Positions 12,303-23,109 of a DNA stretch of 64,000 nucleotides are shown piece after piece; the stretch's first letter is position 1, and each line of letters starts with the position of its first letter. The notes below the pieces were generated by a model that saw nothing but the letters and a program-made list of their open reading frames with translations, did not search any database and was not told the origin of the DNA. Both the position numbers and the translations under genes were made by a program. The stretch comes from Acanthococcus lagerstroemiae (lineage: Eukaryota; Arthropoda; Insecta; Hemiptera; Eriococcidae): NCBI GenBank assembly GCA_031841125.1, contig CM063106.1, positions 7,006,001 through 7,070,000 on the forward strand, in the 5' to 3' direction.

Positions 12303-12751
12303 TAGTTTGGTAAGTACTAAAATGTTGACCTTTTTTTCAAAAAATTATCATGGTTGACCAAATGGACCAAACATTTTCGTTCTTATGTCTAAATGTGGGC
12401 AAAGGTTCACTCTTCCAGTGGCATGTGTGTTTTCTTCACCGTACGGGTAACGGCGGCCATTTTGGAGCGGGTCGAACACCAAATGCGTCGTCTTACATCC
12501 CCTTACTGTATATATGACCGAGCAGATAAGCTGAACGTCAATTTTCCCTCAAATTGGAGAAAAAGAAATGGCTTACTTTCGTCTGGAAAATTTTCAGTTA
12601 CCATTACAATTGAGACGGGTGATAGGGTTCCGTTCTAAAATGCTTACAATATAAAAATACCGCGTATAATTGCAGAATTTTGTTACCTATCTCAGATTGT
12701 TCTGAAATTTCAGTTGTACCCCTTGGCTTCTAACGCTCACGTGCCCTCCCC
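12303..12751. other. Non-coding spacer
   Basis: No supported feature. The short ORF 12393-12638 has no recognisable motif. Confidence 0.4.
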
Positions 12752-12982
12752 CCGATTGACAATTTGGAAAGCACTCACAAAACATATCACAAACCACTAC
12801 CGTTTGGAGACTCTTGGCCACTCTTTCATGTTTTTGTTAATGTTCAACATACTCCTATCTCATCATTTTAAAATAGTGAGTGCGAAGTGATCACTCAGCA
12901 TTAGTTCACGTTGGGGGATTATTGATTGATGTTCATAAATGCACTCGCAGTTTGGATTGTGAGTGACCTCATTGTCAATCGG
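12752..12982. mobile_element. MITE-like inverted-repeat element
   Basis: The left end CCGATTGACAAT followed by GG and CACTCACAA (12752-12780) is repeated in reverse at 12957-12982 (GTGAGTGACC then ATTGTCAATCGG). It spans 231 bp and has no ORF. I cannot see a convincing target duplication, so the superfamily is open. Confidence 0.55.
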
Positions 12983-13721
12983 ACCGTCCTATCGCACTAA
13001 TTAAGATTAAGGGGAGGGGGAGAAAAGAAAAAAAGTCGATCATTAGAAGTTTAAATCGTGCCATCATCAGAAGTTAGAACTGGGCCCATGCTCCCTAATC
13101 ATGATTTCTTCCGGCGGCTCTGCGTCAGTATCTCTCGCAGTGAATCGCTTCGGAAGACTTCGAAAATTTCTCATTCAGTGTTCCCAGAAATCCGGCTTGA
13201 GCAATGAATATGTTTACAGCTTTTGGCTTTTCATTCTCGGTACAGCTGCATCGCCCAACCGTAACCCATACGACTGAATACGTAGAATTTTTTTATCACG
13301 AAATTTCTTATTAGAAAGTACGACTTGAAAAATAAGTCGAGACAATATAGCTCACATTTTGTGAGAAACATCTTTCCCTCAATCAGATTTTAGCCTTTTG
13401 ATTTTCAAAATCTGGCAATGTTGGCCTTGTAGTATCTTCAACCACATTTTCTTTTTGACCATCAACATCGGAATTCATCGAACAAAGTAAAACCTACAGC
13501 CTCCTCTCACAAATAAGCATGACAAACGATTCGCAAATTTTCTCAACACTCATGTTTGTTTATTTCCAAGTTGAATCGATGCAGTTGTAGAGTTTTAAAT
13601 CGTTCAATTAACAGCAGATTATTATTAGGGAGCCACTAACGGCTGACGTGCTACTAATAGAGACCACACTTCAACATACTTGACTTTTTTTTATTAATGT
13701 GTGATTTGTTTTACAGTGTGT
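12983..13721. other. Non-coding stretch
   Basis: I see no gene or element. Confidence 0.4.
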
Positions 13722-14154
13722 CGAGTTCTCTTTTCATGTGCTCTCACCCGAGCCCTGGAACCGCCCCTTCGAGCATTACCTGAGGAACATCGAGGAGCCT
13801 CTTAGGGTTGCGTTAGCCCTCTTCTCTTCTTGCCGGGAATCGGCCTAGGTGAACTGCTATCTTCCTGTCGAATACCCGTACTACCAGCCCCGTGGTTTAT
13901 GACGGTGAGTTCAACGAGCACCGGCAGGTAGCGCCTTACCCATTTACAGCTTTCAGATACTGGCGACCGATTACACACTTCTCGGAAGCCTCTGCTGTGA
14001 GTGGTTGTGACCCTGTGTGCGTTTTCAGAATGCGGTGTTAGGATGTGTGACGAGTTCTTTCTTGCATTCCTGATAACGATGCCGGCGTTTGGAGTCGAAC
14101 CCGGTGCCTTCGGGTTAGGAAGCCGAGTTCCTACCGCTACGCCACAGAGCCGCC
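13722..14154 (-). mobile_element. tRNA-derived SINE (full-length looking)
   Basis: On the minus strand the element starts at about 14154 with a tRNA-like head: A-box-like TGGCGTAGCGG and B box GGTTCGACTCC (near 14090-14103), typical internal pol III promoter sites. The 3' part, about 13735-13858, contains CCTAGGCCG, AGAGGGCTAA, TGCTCGAA and CCAGGGCTCGGGTGAGAG. The same order recurs at 46.3 kb and, shorter, at 15.5 kb. The tRNA parent may be an Arg species by its anticodon-like region, but the fold is degenerate, so it is not a tRNA gene. Confidence 0.75.
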
Positions 14155-14697
14155 ATGGTAATCCTTATTTTCGACTTTTCTTATGGACCGCCTTCCCCTC
14201 CCCCCCTCGGTTTTAGATATTTTTTTTAAATGTACAAGGTTTGAACAAAATTGGAAAAACTGAACCCATGCTGCAAGGGAAGAAAAAAGTTCTTACACAA
14301 ATTAACATTGACTTTTGTAATATGAGCTTCAGTCCTTAGGAAAGCCTCCTCATATGAGCCGAAAAAATTATTTTCTTTTCCAGATAAACGTTATAAAGGG
14401 TTATTGAATTCATTTCAGGGGTTGTTTTCCCTTCCCCTAAACCATTCAGGTTCCATACAGCAAGTTCCTAGTTACTGTAATTTCCCTCATTTTCCGAGTT
14501 CTTTTTGCATAATTAATGTAATTTTTTATGTCGCTGAATTCATTTCAGAGGTTCTTTCACCCCTTCCCGTATCCCTTGAGGCTCCACTGGGGGCTAATCT
14601 TCAATTTATAGACATTTTTTAAATATTTGGCGCTCATCGGGGAAGGGGGCATACGAAAATATGGCGTTTTTTTCATAAAGAGTGAATAAGGACAACC
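14155..14697. other. Non-coding stretch
   Basis: No coding signal. Two similar stretches near 14410-14470 and 14530-14590 (both with GAATTCATTTCAG) suggest a decayed local duplication. Confidence 0.35.
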
Positions 14698-14997
14698 CTA
14701 TTCGGGCCGAGCAGCGCTAGTATCGTGCACAACGAAAACGGGACAATTGGTGAGCGGCGCGGGTGGTGGGCTGAAGCTTTCTTTAAATCGATCGAAATCA
14801 ATTTTCAATGAGAGAATGTAACTTATAGGAAATCTTACGCTCTACAAATTTTGTTCTTTTAATTTTTCCGCTAAATGGCTTCGTTTTCGACTTATTTTGA
14901 AATAACTCATATTAACATTCAAATAGGAAAATCATCCTGATCTCGTTTTCAATTTTTCCGATTGCTAGCGCTCCTAGCGGATGCTCGGCCCGAATAG
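14698..14997. mobile_element. Inverted-repeat element, 300 bp
   Basis: Both ends read CTATTCGGGCCGAGCA inward (14698-14713 and reverse complement 14982-14997), followed on each side by a GCGCTAG block. The interior includes TTACGCTCTACAA, a motif also found in the 54.6-kb tandem repeat. Target duplication is not evident. Confidence 0.6.
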
Positions 14998-15090
14998 TGT
15001 GTAAGATCACCGATCTTCCTTCCCCAGTGAAAACACAAAAAGAACGCTAATAACTGAATCTTGTAAGTGAGAACTGAATCTGCTTAGCAG

Positions 15091-15355
15091 CAGCCCCGTA
15101 GAGAGAAAAAGAGGGCCCGGGGGAATTTCCGCGGGCCTCTCTCCTTCCAGTTCATTTTTTTCTTTTGTCAGATGGGAAAAATTATAAGCTACAGGATAAG
15201 AAGTTTCTTTCATGTGTAAGGAGTGATTGCTGATTTGATGTACAGTATGATGTAGCCGTAAGCCTTGAAATTCAGGTGTTTTAAAAATATCGGGCCGTCC
15301 TGAAAGTCCAGGCCCGGGGTATTTCCCCCTTTCCCCCTCCCACTCGACAGGGTTG
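15091..15355. mobile_element. hAT-type MITE
   Basis: The ends CAGCCCCGTAGAG and (reversed) CAACCCTGTCGAG form imperfect terminal repeats. The 8-bp flanks CTTAGCAG (15083-15090) and CTTAGTAG (15356-15363) match at 7 of 8. G/C-rich blocks GGGCCCGGGGG and CCCGGGCC sit just inside. It is 265 bp and non-coding. Confidence 0.65.
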
Positions 15356-15401
15356 CTTAGTAGTGACAAGAACTAAATCATTTTTGCGTCTCTTTTTGCG
15401 T

Positions 15402-15510
15402 ATGAAGTTTCTAGAAAAGGAAATTGATGACATTGCACCCACTGTAAAACAAGTTCTTGCAAAGCAGATTGCTGTTTTAAAAAGAGAATTCATGGATCGT
15501 GTGAAAATAG
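15402..15510 (+). other. Coding-like fragment, unrecognised
   Basis: Starts at ATG 15402 and encodes MKFLEKEIDDIAPTVK, then KREFMDRVKI, a Lys/Glu-rich segment with coiled-coil character. A possible donor GTAACA follows at 15511. It lies between a hAT MITE and a SINE fragment and could be the stump of an exon or of a LINE ORF1. I do not recognise the family. Confidence 0.25.
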
Positions 15511-15521
15511 GTAACAATATT

Positions 15522-15635
15522 ACTTTCTTTCTCTTTCCATTTGCTCTCACCCGTGCCCCGGAACCGCCCCTTCGAGCATTACCTCAGGGACATCGGGGAG
15601 CCTTCTAGGGCTGCCTTAGCTCTCTTCTCTATTAA
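15522..15635 (-). mobile_element. SINE fragment (3' domain only)
   Basis: Reading minus, AGAGGGCTAA-like, then TGCTCGAAGGGGCGGTTCC and a GGGTGAGAGCAAATGG tail match the 3' domain of the 13.7-kb SINE. The tRNA head is missing, so the copy is 5'-truncated at about 15635. Confidence 0.65.
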
Positions 15636-15807
15636 AAGTTCTATTTCCAAGGGGGGGGGGGTAACCTTTACATGGAGAGGTCAAAAATCTTGCGTTAGTT
15701 CTATAGATGACCACAAAATAAGGTTAGCTAATTCATAGAACTTCCTCGAGTGGTCGAAGCATAGTTTGCTGACATCAGCTGAAATATTCAATAGGTATAC
15801 TTTGGTA

Positions 15808-15959
15808 CCGTAAACGCGGATGACTTTACCCACCTACAAATGCTTTGCATTCTGAACAGCGAATAATTACGACACCCATGCACACGTGTGGCAAATCTTG
15901 CGTCGGAACTATTCAGAATACCTAGATAATGTGACTTAAAGTCACCCTCGTTTTTACGG
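15808..15959. mobile_element. TA-flanked MITE (Tc1/mariner-like), 152 bp
   Basis: Ends CCGTAAACGCGGATGACTTT and, reversed, CCGTAAAAACGAGGGTGAC form inverted repeats. TA lies at 15806-15807 and 15960-15961. The size and the TA target site fit a Tc1/mariner-type MITE. Confidence 0.6.
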
Positions 15960-16321
15960 TACTTTAAACCGTTTCTGCCCCTTTGTGGATCATGGTCATG
16001 TGGGGGTCAAAAGTGCATAGAATCTTTTTTGTTGAGGATACTTTTCTCGAAATTTTTGTAAAATTATTTATTTTGCCGATTGCATACTCACGAAAAGAAC
16101 TAGGCGCTGAAAACCCACAAATTTTCAAAATGTTAGGGATCGGTGGTTAGAACGTAAGAGGCTCTGAAATTCTGGGTCTAATTTTCAGTCATAAAAAGAA
16201 AAAACGGTAGGGGTTAAGAAGATATTTCGAAAAACTTGGCAAAATAAAGGATATCTAAACCTATTTACATTTAAAAATGGAGAGTCAGAATGAACTATAT
16301 GAATACTAAGTATGGCTATTC
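15960..16321. other. 3' flank of the zinc-finger gene
   Basis: Probably includes the 3' UTR of the minus-strand gene that ends at 16322. No poly(A) signal could be fixed with confidence. Confidence 0.35.
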
Positions 16322-17848
16322 TTACTTGTGATTCTCAGCCTGATGCGCCGACAACTGTACCAAATCATCGGCAAGAAAACTGCATTTTGTGCACGCTCGT
16401 TTATTATGCACCCTGAAAATGTGGGTAGTGAGTCTTTCCGATCGGGCAGCCTTGTATTCGCACATACTACAGACGTAAGGCTTCAGATGAGTATTCAAAT
16501 GTCGTTTCAGACACCAGTTGTCTGCACCGGTCCACGTACAGTAACTACACTGCACGTTTTTCTCGATGTTGTACTTCTTCATTCGCGGCTGCTTACTCTT
16601 GGCTTGTTTTGCATCCGCCGGAATCAGCAAAGTATGGGTGCCGAAGAAACTGATATCCATTTGTTCGGTGTCTGCTTGCTGCAAAAATTCGTGCATATGC
16701 GTGGATTGGATGACGCTCGGGTGCGTCTGTTGGATGATTTGTGTGGTTGTCGTAGACGGAGTCATCTCTGGAGTTACGATTGTGGTTGGAATGTGTCGCT
16801 GAATGATCGTCTGCAAGGCCGATTCTGGCAGCGACTCTTGAACTAATGTCGGGGTGGATAACACAATTGACTTTTCTTTTTGCTTGATGCAGGTATTACT
16901 GGTTCGAGTTTGTGTCTTCACTCTGCGCACGTTACTCAGGAGGTATTCGTGATCGCGATGCATTCTGATGAAATGTTTCTTTATATGGTCTGCTCGATTG
17001 AACTGTTTCTGGCAGACGTTACACTGAAACGGCTTTTCCTCTCTATGAATATTCTCGTGCCTGGTGAATAAATCTTTTCGATCTGTGGCGTACGAGCAGT
17101 GCTCGCAGTTGTACCGTTTGATGGTCGCCAGCGTGTACATTTCGGTCGCGACGTTGTTATCGAGAATTTGGCCGGTGTCTACGAGCTCCTTCGAAGGCTC
17201 ATCCGAGTTCTCCTCCTCGACCGGTGGCTCTTCCGAAGACTCTAATTTTGATTTCAACCTCTCTAGGTACTTGGTAACTTCCTCCAACACGGGGCTCACT
17301 TTCATCAACTTTTGCAACTCCTCGTCCGAGGTCGGTTCCGGACAAATGTCGTGGTGCTGCCGCGCCAGGTGCATTTTCACGCACCTCGCCCACGCGCTAG
17401 CGTATGGGCACTGAGAACACTGGAATACGCGTAGGTTGGCGTGACTACCGAGCCAATGCTCAGCAATCCGGGACAAGAAGCCGATGCACTCGCATTCGTT
17501 GCAACGGAAGAGCTTTTGCGTCGCGCTGTAACTGGCTATGTTGGACGAAGTCCACGTGAGAGCTTCGTCGCTACAGACCCAGTTTTCCTCTTCGACGGTA
17601 AACTTGGATAGCTGGGGGTCGGCCGCGTCAACCGCTGATTCGTATCCGTTGGGTAGGTTCGACACGTTGTTACCGAAACTCGAGGAATTTTCGTTATCGG
17701 TATCCAGTTTGAAATCGTTGGCGTCGAGGATCTGTTCGTGTTTGTCCATGGCTTCGTTTGTGTCTAAATCGTCGTCGTCTCCATAGTAGAATTTCTTCGT
17801 GATTTCTCTAAACATTTCTTCGTAGTAATCGGCTTGTACTTCGGCCAT
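16322..17848 (-). CDS. chn: C2H2 zinc-finger transcription factor, Charlatan/REST-like
   Basis: An uninterrupted 508-residue protein, probably nuclear. Residues 1-110 are acidic. Seven C2H2 fingers are visible: 116-136 (atypical spacing), 144-165, 248-268, 276-297, 434-454, 460-481 and 486-507. The pair at 248-297 contains CSYATDRKDLFTRHENIH, the linker REEKPF and NRADHIKKHFIRMHR, closely like Drosophila Charlatan, the fly counterpart of the neuronal repressor REST. A Ser/Thr/Gln-rich linker (about 310-430) separates the finger groups. The start is ATG 17848: an in-frame TAA lies 36 bases upstream and no ATG lies between. Just upstream an acceptor TTCTGTTTTCAG ends at 17899, so a 5' UTR intron is likely. 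The protein ends one residue after the last finger His. The family call is from finger similarity, so another BED-free C2H2 factor is possible. Confidence 0.72.
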   Translation of the reverse strand: MAEVQADYYEEMFREITKKFYYGDDDDLDTNEAMDKHEQILDANDFKLDTDNENSSSFGNNVSNLPNGYESAVDAADPQLSKFTVEEENWVCSDEALTWTSSNIASYSATQKLFRCNECECIGFLSRIAEHWLGSHANLRVFQCSQCPYASAWARCVKMHLARQHHDICPEPTSDEELQKLMKVSPVLEEVTKYLERLKSKLESSEEPPVEEENSDEPSKELVDTGQILDNNVATEMYTLATIKRYNCEHCSYATDRKDLFTRHENIHREEKPFQCNVCQKQFNRADHIKKHFIRMHRDHEYLLSNVRRVKTQTRTSNTCIKQKEKSIVLSTPTLVQESLPESALQTIIQRHIPTTIVTPEMTPSTTTTQIIQQTHPSVIQSTHMHEFLQQADTEQMDISFFGTHTLLIPADAKQAKSKQPRMKKYNIEKNVQCSYCTWTGADNWCLKRHLNTHLKPYVCSMCEYKAARSERLTTHIFRVHNKRACTKCSFLADDLVQLSAHQAENHK

Positions 17849-17898
17849 AGTTTTTGCATTGTATGTTTCTCCGAGCGTTTATAGCCATCCACGTGAAT
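17849..17898 (-). other. chn: 5' UTR part of the Charlatan-like gene, after an intron acceptor
   Basis: On the minus strand a polypyrimidine-rich TGTTCTGTTTTCAG ends at 17899, followed by 50 bases of leader to the ATG. The leader contains an in-frame stop. First exon and promoter should lie to the right (higher coordinates) and were not located. Confidence 0.45.
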
Positions 17899-18192
17899 CT
17901 GAAAACAGAACAGCAAGTTTCTTCAGATTGGTCATGTGCTGTTTATTGTTCGTAGGTATGTCTTCTGAACCGATTTTGGGATTGTCAATATTGATATTCG
18001 CTAATCTATCAAAACGAAAGTCACTGGGTTCGTGTTCGTGTTATTTCTATAGTATTTAAAATCGGGTATTATAGCTGTGGAAATGCCGGTCAATTGTAAC
18101 AATCTGCAGTGCTGAAGGTCTTGGATTTGCCAATATGTATTCTTGTCATCATCGATATATACCTCTAATTTATTGATCACTAATTCATGCGA

Positions 18193-18260
18193 TTGCTGTA
18201 TGGCTGAGTGGTAATGTGCCCGCTTCGCAGTGTTTGGTCCCGGGTCCCAGTCCTACCAGT
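18193..18260 (+). mobile_element. tRNA-like SINE head
   Basis: TATGGCTGAGTGG (A-box-like) and, 35 bases later, GGGTCCCAGTCC (B-box-like) give pol III promoter spacing. No CCA end or clean cloverleaf is seen, so this is taken as a tRNA-derived SINE start. Its body may run to the inverted repeat at 18300. It is unlike the other SINE heads in this window. Confidence 0.45.
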
Positions 18261-18299
18261 ATCGGAAAGGTAGTGGTATCCGAATACTCGTACCCCAGC

Positions 18300-18683
18300 T
18301 GAGGAGCGTTTTTCCCAAACGGCTTAAGTCCAAAACAGCGATTTTACAACAGAAGCAAATAACTGCTTCCTGTGTTACCTACAATAGTTCCGACGCAGAT
18401 GACATCCTCGTTGCATACTCAAATATATACAGGAATATAAGTAGGTTGAAGTTTCGTACCAGCTATGTGCTAATAACAGAGATAGGACGCCACCAACTTC
18501 AGCATCTGTGGACTTAATGCATTTTGGATATTTTCCCTTTTTTAGCTTCCGACACTTCCTCTAAAGGTTATTCTGACACTTTTGTGCTCCGAGGTGAAGC
18601 GTCACATATTTCTCCACCAGATAGCGCGTTTGTCTCATTTTTGCCCTAAATGGACTTAAGCCGTTTTGGAAAAAAGCTTCTCA
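18300..18683. repeat. 33-bp inverted repeats bounding 384 bp
   Basis: 18300-18332 and the reverse complement of 18651-18683 match at 30 of 33 bases, sharing AAACGGCTTAAGTCCA. The interior has no conserved ORF. It could be a MITE or the body of a composite with the adjacent SINE head; target duplication not seen. Confidence 0.6.
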
Positions 18684-19734
18684 TGTTAACGTTCTAGAGA
18701 ACACAGCGACAACAGTATCAATGGAGGCGGAAAAGCGCGTCCAACCCTGCCAGTTCGAAGGAATACGGTATTAAAATCGCAGGGCGTGTAACCACCAGAT
18801 CACAAAAATTCGATTCTGTGCGCATGCAGGTCATGGCCAGCTTACTTAGCTTAGCGAAAACACGTGATTATGAAGTGAACTGCATGTGCACACTGTTCGA
18901 TACAAAGAAGGAAATTTCTACCGCAACAGACTGTGTGGAAAGCAATTGCGAACTACCTCGACTAACCCTGCCCAGAAAATCGCGTCCGGCATTGGATATA
19001 GGGCATCTGCAAATATGAGAGACAGTATCCCATTGGTAACCTATACCGAGCACTCAAAAGAAGAAATATGATAAAAAATTAATAGAATGTGCAGAAGTGA
19101 TTGTTGAATTTTATTGGTATTTTCAAAATGTTTATCAAAAACGCGTAGTTTTAGATCAGATATCGGATTCAGTTGAATCACTTATGACTGAGTTACAATA
19201 ATTAGCCAACGAGCATCTATAATAGCCAGGCTAGAGACGTGATCACTTCCAACTGGCAACTCATCGGGATCCAGGGGGAGGGTAGAGGTGATAATTTCCA
19301 CCTCTAAGTTGCAGTAAACAGGAAAAAAATAAGTTTCGAATTTCAGGAAATGAAAACTTTCCGAGAACGAAACATCAGCCCAGACGCGCGGCAATACTTC
19401 CATTTTCTCATCTGCCGACGGGGCCTGGCATTGACTAAATATTTCAAATTCCGCAGGCAGCATCTGAAAAAACCTGTTTCACACTTGAAATGCACACAAT
19501 ACTACCACTTTCGGATGCACCATCATCCCATATTTTAGCATCCAAACTTCCCTTAAGCGAGGTTAGTAGGGTGGCACTTCTTGCTGACGCAATAAAAAGT
19601 GGTGTATTTTGTTGTAAAATTTGGTGGCAATTTTTCTGGGTAAAAGAGAGGGGAGTCTTAGATTGGTGCGCACATCCTCTCATATTGGTGTGGGGGGACG
19701 TATGGCGATGCACGCATGCCAAAGTGGCCTCTAT
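18684..19734. other. Non-coding stretch
   Basis: Several overlapping short ORFs in all frames, none with a recognisable motif. I see nothing supportable. Confidence 0.35.
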
Positions 19735-19785
19735 GACACCGCAGCCCCGGCCCTGGAAACTACCCTTTCGAGTATCGCATCAGTA
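19735..19785 (-). mobile_element. Short SINE 3'-domain relic
   Basis: CCCCGGCCCTGGAAAC followed by CCCTTTCGAGTATCGCATCAG resembles the reversed 3' domain of the SINEs at 13.7 and 15.5 kb. About 50 bases only, so the call is weak. Confidence 0.35.
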
Positions 19786-22700
19786 AGAAAAAGCTTAATC
19801 TTCCTTGAAAACTCTTACACGTAAAGTTTTATTATATTTTTTTTCTTGTTAAAGTGATTTGATCCAAAAACTAAAATTTTCTGTAATTTGAAACTCAGAA
19901 TTCGTGTATGAGGTTGGACACGGTAGCTTGAAAACAGGACTTCTGGAAGTCCATCGATAAAATGTATCCATCATCATTAATGGTTAATCAAATAAATGTC
20001 ACGTTATACCTAAACTATTTCTTTGATTTTCGGGTGCACTGAACCTATTTTGAAGGATTTTGTAGACGCACCTGCCCGCGCCCTACACGAATTCACAATC
20101 GATCAACCCATAAAAATTAGAGTTAGGGGCTTATATGATAGGGTTTCTTAGTTCCCGAATTTTCTGAAGTTATCTTAGGTGTAACCCCTACTTATCAGCC
20201 TTCACAGAAAGTTACAGTCTGATACGTTGAAAATTGAAATTTAAGCATCAGAGTGAAGTCGAATATAGGATTTATCGAGCCACTCCGTTCAATTTTAGTC
20301 ATTTTGAGTGTAACCTTTATCCAAAAGCCTCACACAGACTGAAAAACCTGAGCCTATGTATTCCACTTTCAATATTTCAAGTTATAATCCCTGGCGGAGT
20401 TCTGTTGGTAAGGGTTGCAGGAGAAATGATCCCAAAACATGAACCTGGCCACTCAAGAAGCCGTATAATCCATAATAATTGTATTGGAAGCTACTAACCT
20501 CAATTTACTATGTTGACCCCCTGTGAATTCCTTCGTGTGATCACTTCAGAGTACATCCATGCGGTAAGAAATCTATTTATATTTTTGAAATGATAAAATA
20601 TCAGACGAGAACTTATCATTCTTTGTAGGGCGAGCGGAGGTGGAGGGGATGAAGAATCTTCCAGAATAGATGACCACTGTATTATTCGAGCTGAATAGCT
20701 TTTATGGCTATGCGGATGCAAGTTTGGTGTGGTGAGAGGGAAAAGAAAATTTCGGTTTTACAAATTACCAACCCAAAACATCAACCAATGAAGCAAATTG
20801 AAAAATCGACTCGGAGGTCATTTTAAAAATTTGACGTAGAAGTTTTTAGTTAGTAATAGCCTGTTCTTCTCGGCCCTACTTCATGCGTTAGTCAAGTGAT
20901 CCAACTAGAGATTAGTGAAGGAGAATGGCAGAAAAAAGTACCTAAAAACCTAGTAATTTGCAGACAGTAAATAAAAAATTTTTCAAATTGAAAAAAAAAA
21001 ACAAAACAAAAACCTTAATTAAAATTTTATCAAAGCAAACGAAGGGACCTGTCTCCCTGATCCCTCTCTCTATGCCTCTACCGCTGCGTTAATTATTACC
21101 GTGTAGAATTACACAAAATATCAACATGTTTAACTCGAACTTTTCGTTAGCTTAGCCTAGGGATATTCGCCATTACATGCATTTCGGAGGGAGGGAAGTT
21201 CTCCCTTTAAATTTTGACAGTTGATAGATCTTAGGTGGCAAATCAGTGGTACTTCTTAAGAATTCAAATAAGTAAAATGACCACAAACACGTCTCTGCTT
21301 ATGCCGCCCATTAATTGAGAAACTTTACAGATTAAAATATTTGTATCCCCCCACCCTCTAACCCGTCCCAGCACTGTTGTTTCAGCTCACTCCTGGACAT
21401 ACCATTGGGAGTGAACGATAAGCTGTTCACGTATTCATATTATAGTTCTTCTTTTGCGGGAATAGCCGGCTTTCAGGGGCAGACTTACGGAACGATCCCA
21501 ACCCCTTGTCCGTCAAAAATAAAAATTCGTATAGAAATTGTCCGAAGAATTGAAAGCCTAACTGTGCGAACAATCATAGTTTTGATTTTTTTTTTTTTTT
21601 TTTTTACTTAAATGACAGACTGACCTATATCCTCAGTCATTATGCAAAAACACTGCAGCTCATTTTATCAAGTCATCGTCTGAGAGTGAAAGCAAACAGG
21701 CACAGACATAGTTCAGTCTGTCATTCAAGTCAAAAAGTCAAAACTGACTATGGTTGTTTTCACAATTAGCTTCAATTGAAGAAATGTTAATTGCTTCGCT
21801 CGCAAATTACTGTTTTCCTAATTTTCCTATCACTTTTATGTGTCAACAACATGAACCCTACCTGTCGTAGAAGATTTCTGATATCGGGTGTGTTCGAAGA
21901 TGAACATTTACCCCGAATCATGGATAAATGTAATCAGATTCAATACCATCAGTAAAATAATTGGAATCTGTTACATTGCCGTTGGTGATTTTAGGATTTC
22001 TCATCCATTCACTCATGAGCACATAAGAATAAAAACATAAGCTCTCTTTATCCCGAAATCCGATCGAGCCCCCCCCCCCAATCAACGGTTTTTATCTTCT
22101 TTATTACCACTATGACGTAGTGCATAAAATTTCATTGTATCAAGGCCTTTATTGATTATCTTTGCTCTTTTCAAGAGTGTAATTGGATTTATCTACAAAC
22201 ATGCTGTTAAGTTTGAATTACTCATGCCTGACACATGGGCGAACAGACGATCGTATTACCCGTGTATTACTCGCGCTGAATATCTTAGCTCATAAAAATA
22301 CCGAGTAACTTCCGCATGTACATGCAAAAAGGATTTAGTTTATAATATTAGGATGCAAGGTGAACATGATGTCTGGAACGTGTTAAGTCGACTGCCTACA
22401 TGTATTTAAATGCAAGACGAATAGCTCGACGTAATCGTGTAGAAAGATCGCGAAGATTGTTTGCATAATGTTAAAATGAACCAACCCTCGGAAAGTGGAT
22501 TGTATCAACCGAAAATCTGTCTCTTAAATATATTGAAGCTCACGGGTAACAGCCAAAACTTCGTTTTTATCGTTAATAATTGATTGATCATTTTGAAACT
22601 ATTTCAAATCTCGCCATGGATCCAAGATGTGCCCAAGTGATATACAATAGGAACAATGCAACTGTTTTCTCAAAACAGGGTAACCGAGAACTGACTTTAT

Positions 22701-22796
22701 GTTGAACAAATTGCCTAACTCATACGAATTATAGGAAACGGGTGCTGATCTGTGGAAGTTGCTAATTCAGTGAGTGTGTAGATGTTTAGATATTAT
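19786..22796. other. Non-coding AT-rich stretch
   Basis: No gene found. A T-run ends at about 21605. Next to it, AATGACAGACTGA near 21611 is repeated inverted near 21714 (about 80-base spacer), a possible small MITE. A C-run lies at about 22069-22079. Confidence 0.4.
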
Positions 22797-23061
22797 CAGT
22801 AGCGTAGCCAAGAGGGGGCGAAGGGGGCGAATGCCCCCCCCCCCCGACACCTGAAATTGAATGTAAAATGAGCAACTTTTTGCCTTTAAAACACGTTTTT
22901 TCGAAAAATTTTTACTCGAGCAGTAATTTTACCTTCATTTTTATAAAATAGTCCTCTAATATCGATAATTTGTAAAAAGATACCTCATTTCCGACTTTTT
23001 CTCTCTTGGAAATCCTACTTTGCCCCCTTTTTTTTTTTGGAAAATCCTGGTTACGCCACTG
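22797..23061. mobile_element. hAT-type MITE
   Basis: The ends CAGTAGCGTAGCCAAGA and (reversed) CAGTGGCGTAACCAGGA are inverted repeats of hAT style. Flanks GATATTAT (22789-22796) and GATATTGG (23062-23069) match at 6 of 8. G- and C-runs of 5-12 bases lie at 22814-22846. No ORF; 265 bp. Confidence 0.7.
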
Positions 23062-23109
23062 GATATTGGAGTTGGCAGATTGCCTTTTAATTACCGAGGT
23101 CCTATTTGA

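Noticed and set aside
14085..14154. Possible tRNA gene (minus strand) with good B box
   Set aside because: Acceptor ends do not pair and the sequence runs into a SINE body found elsewhere in the window; taken as a SINE head.
16328..17786. Several plus-strand ORFs of up to 172 codons
   Set aside because: They are antisense to the zinc-finger gene and lack any motif.
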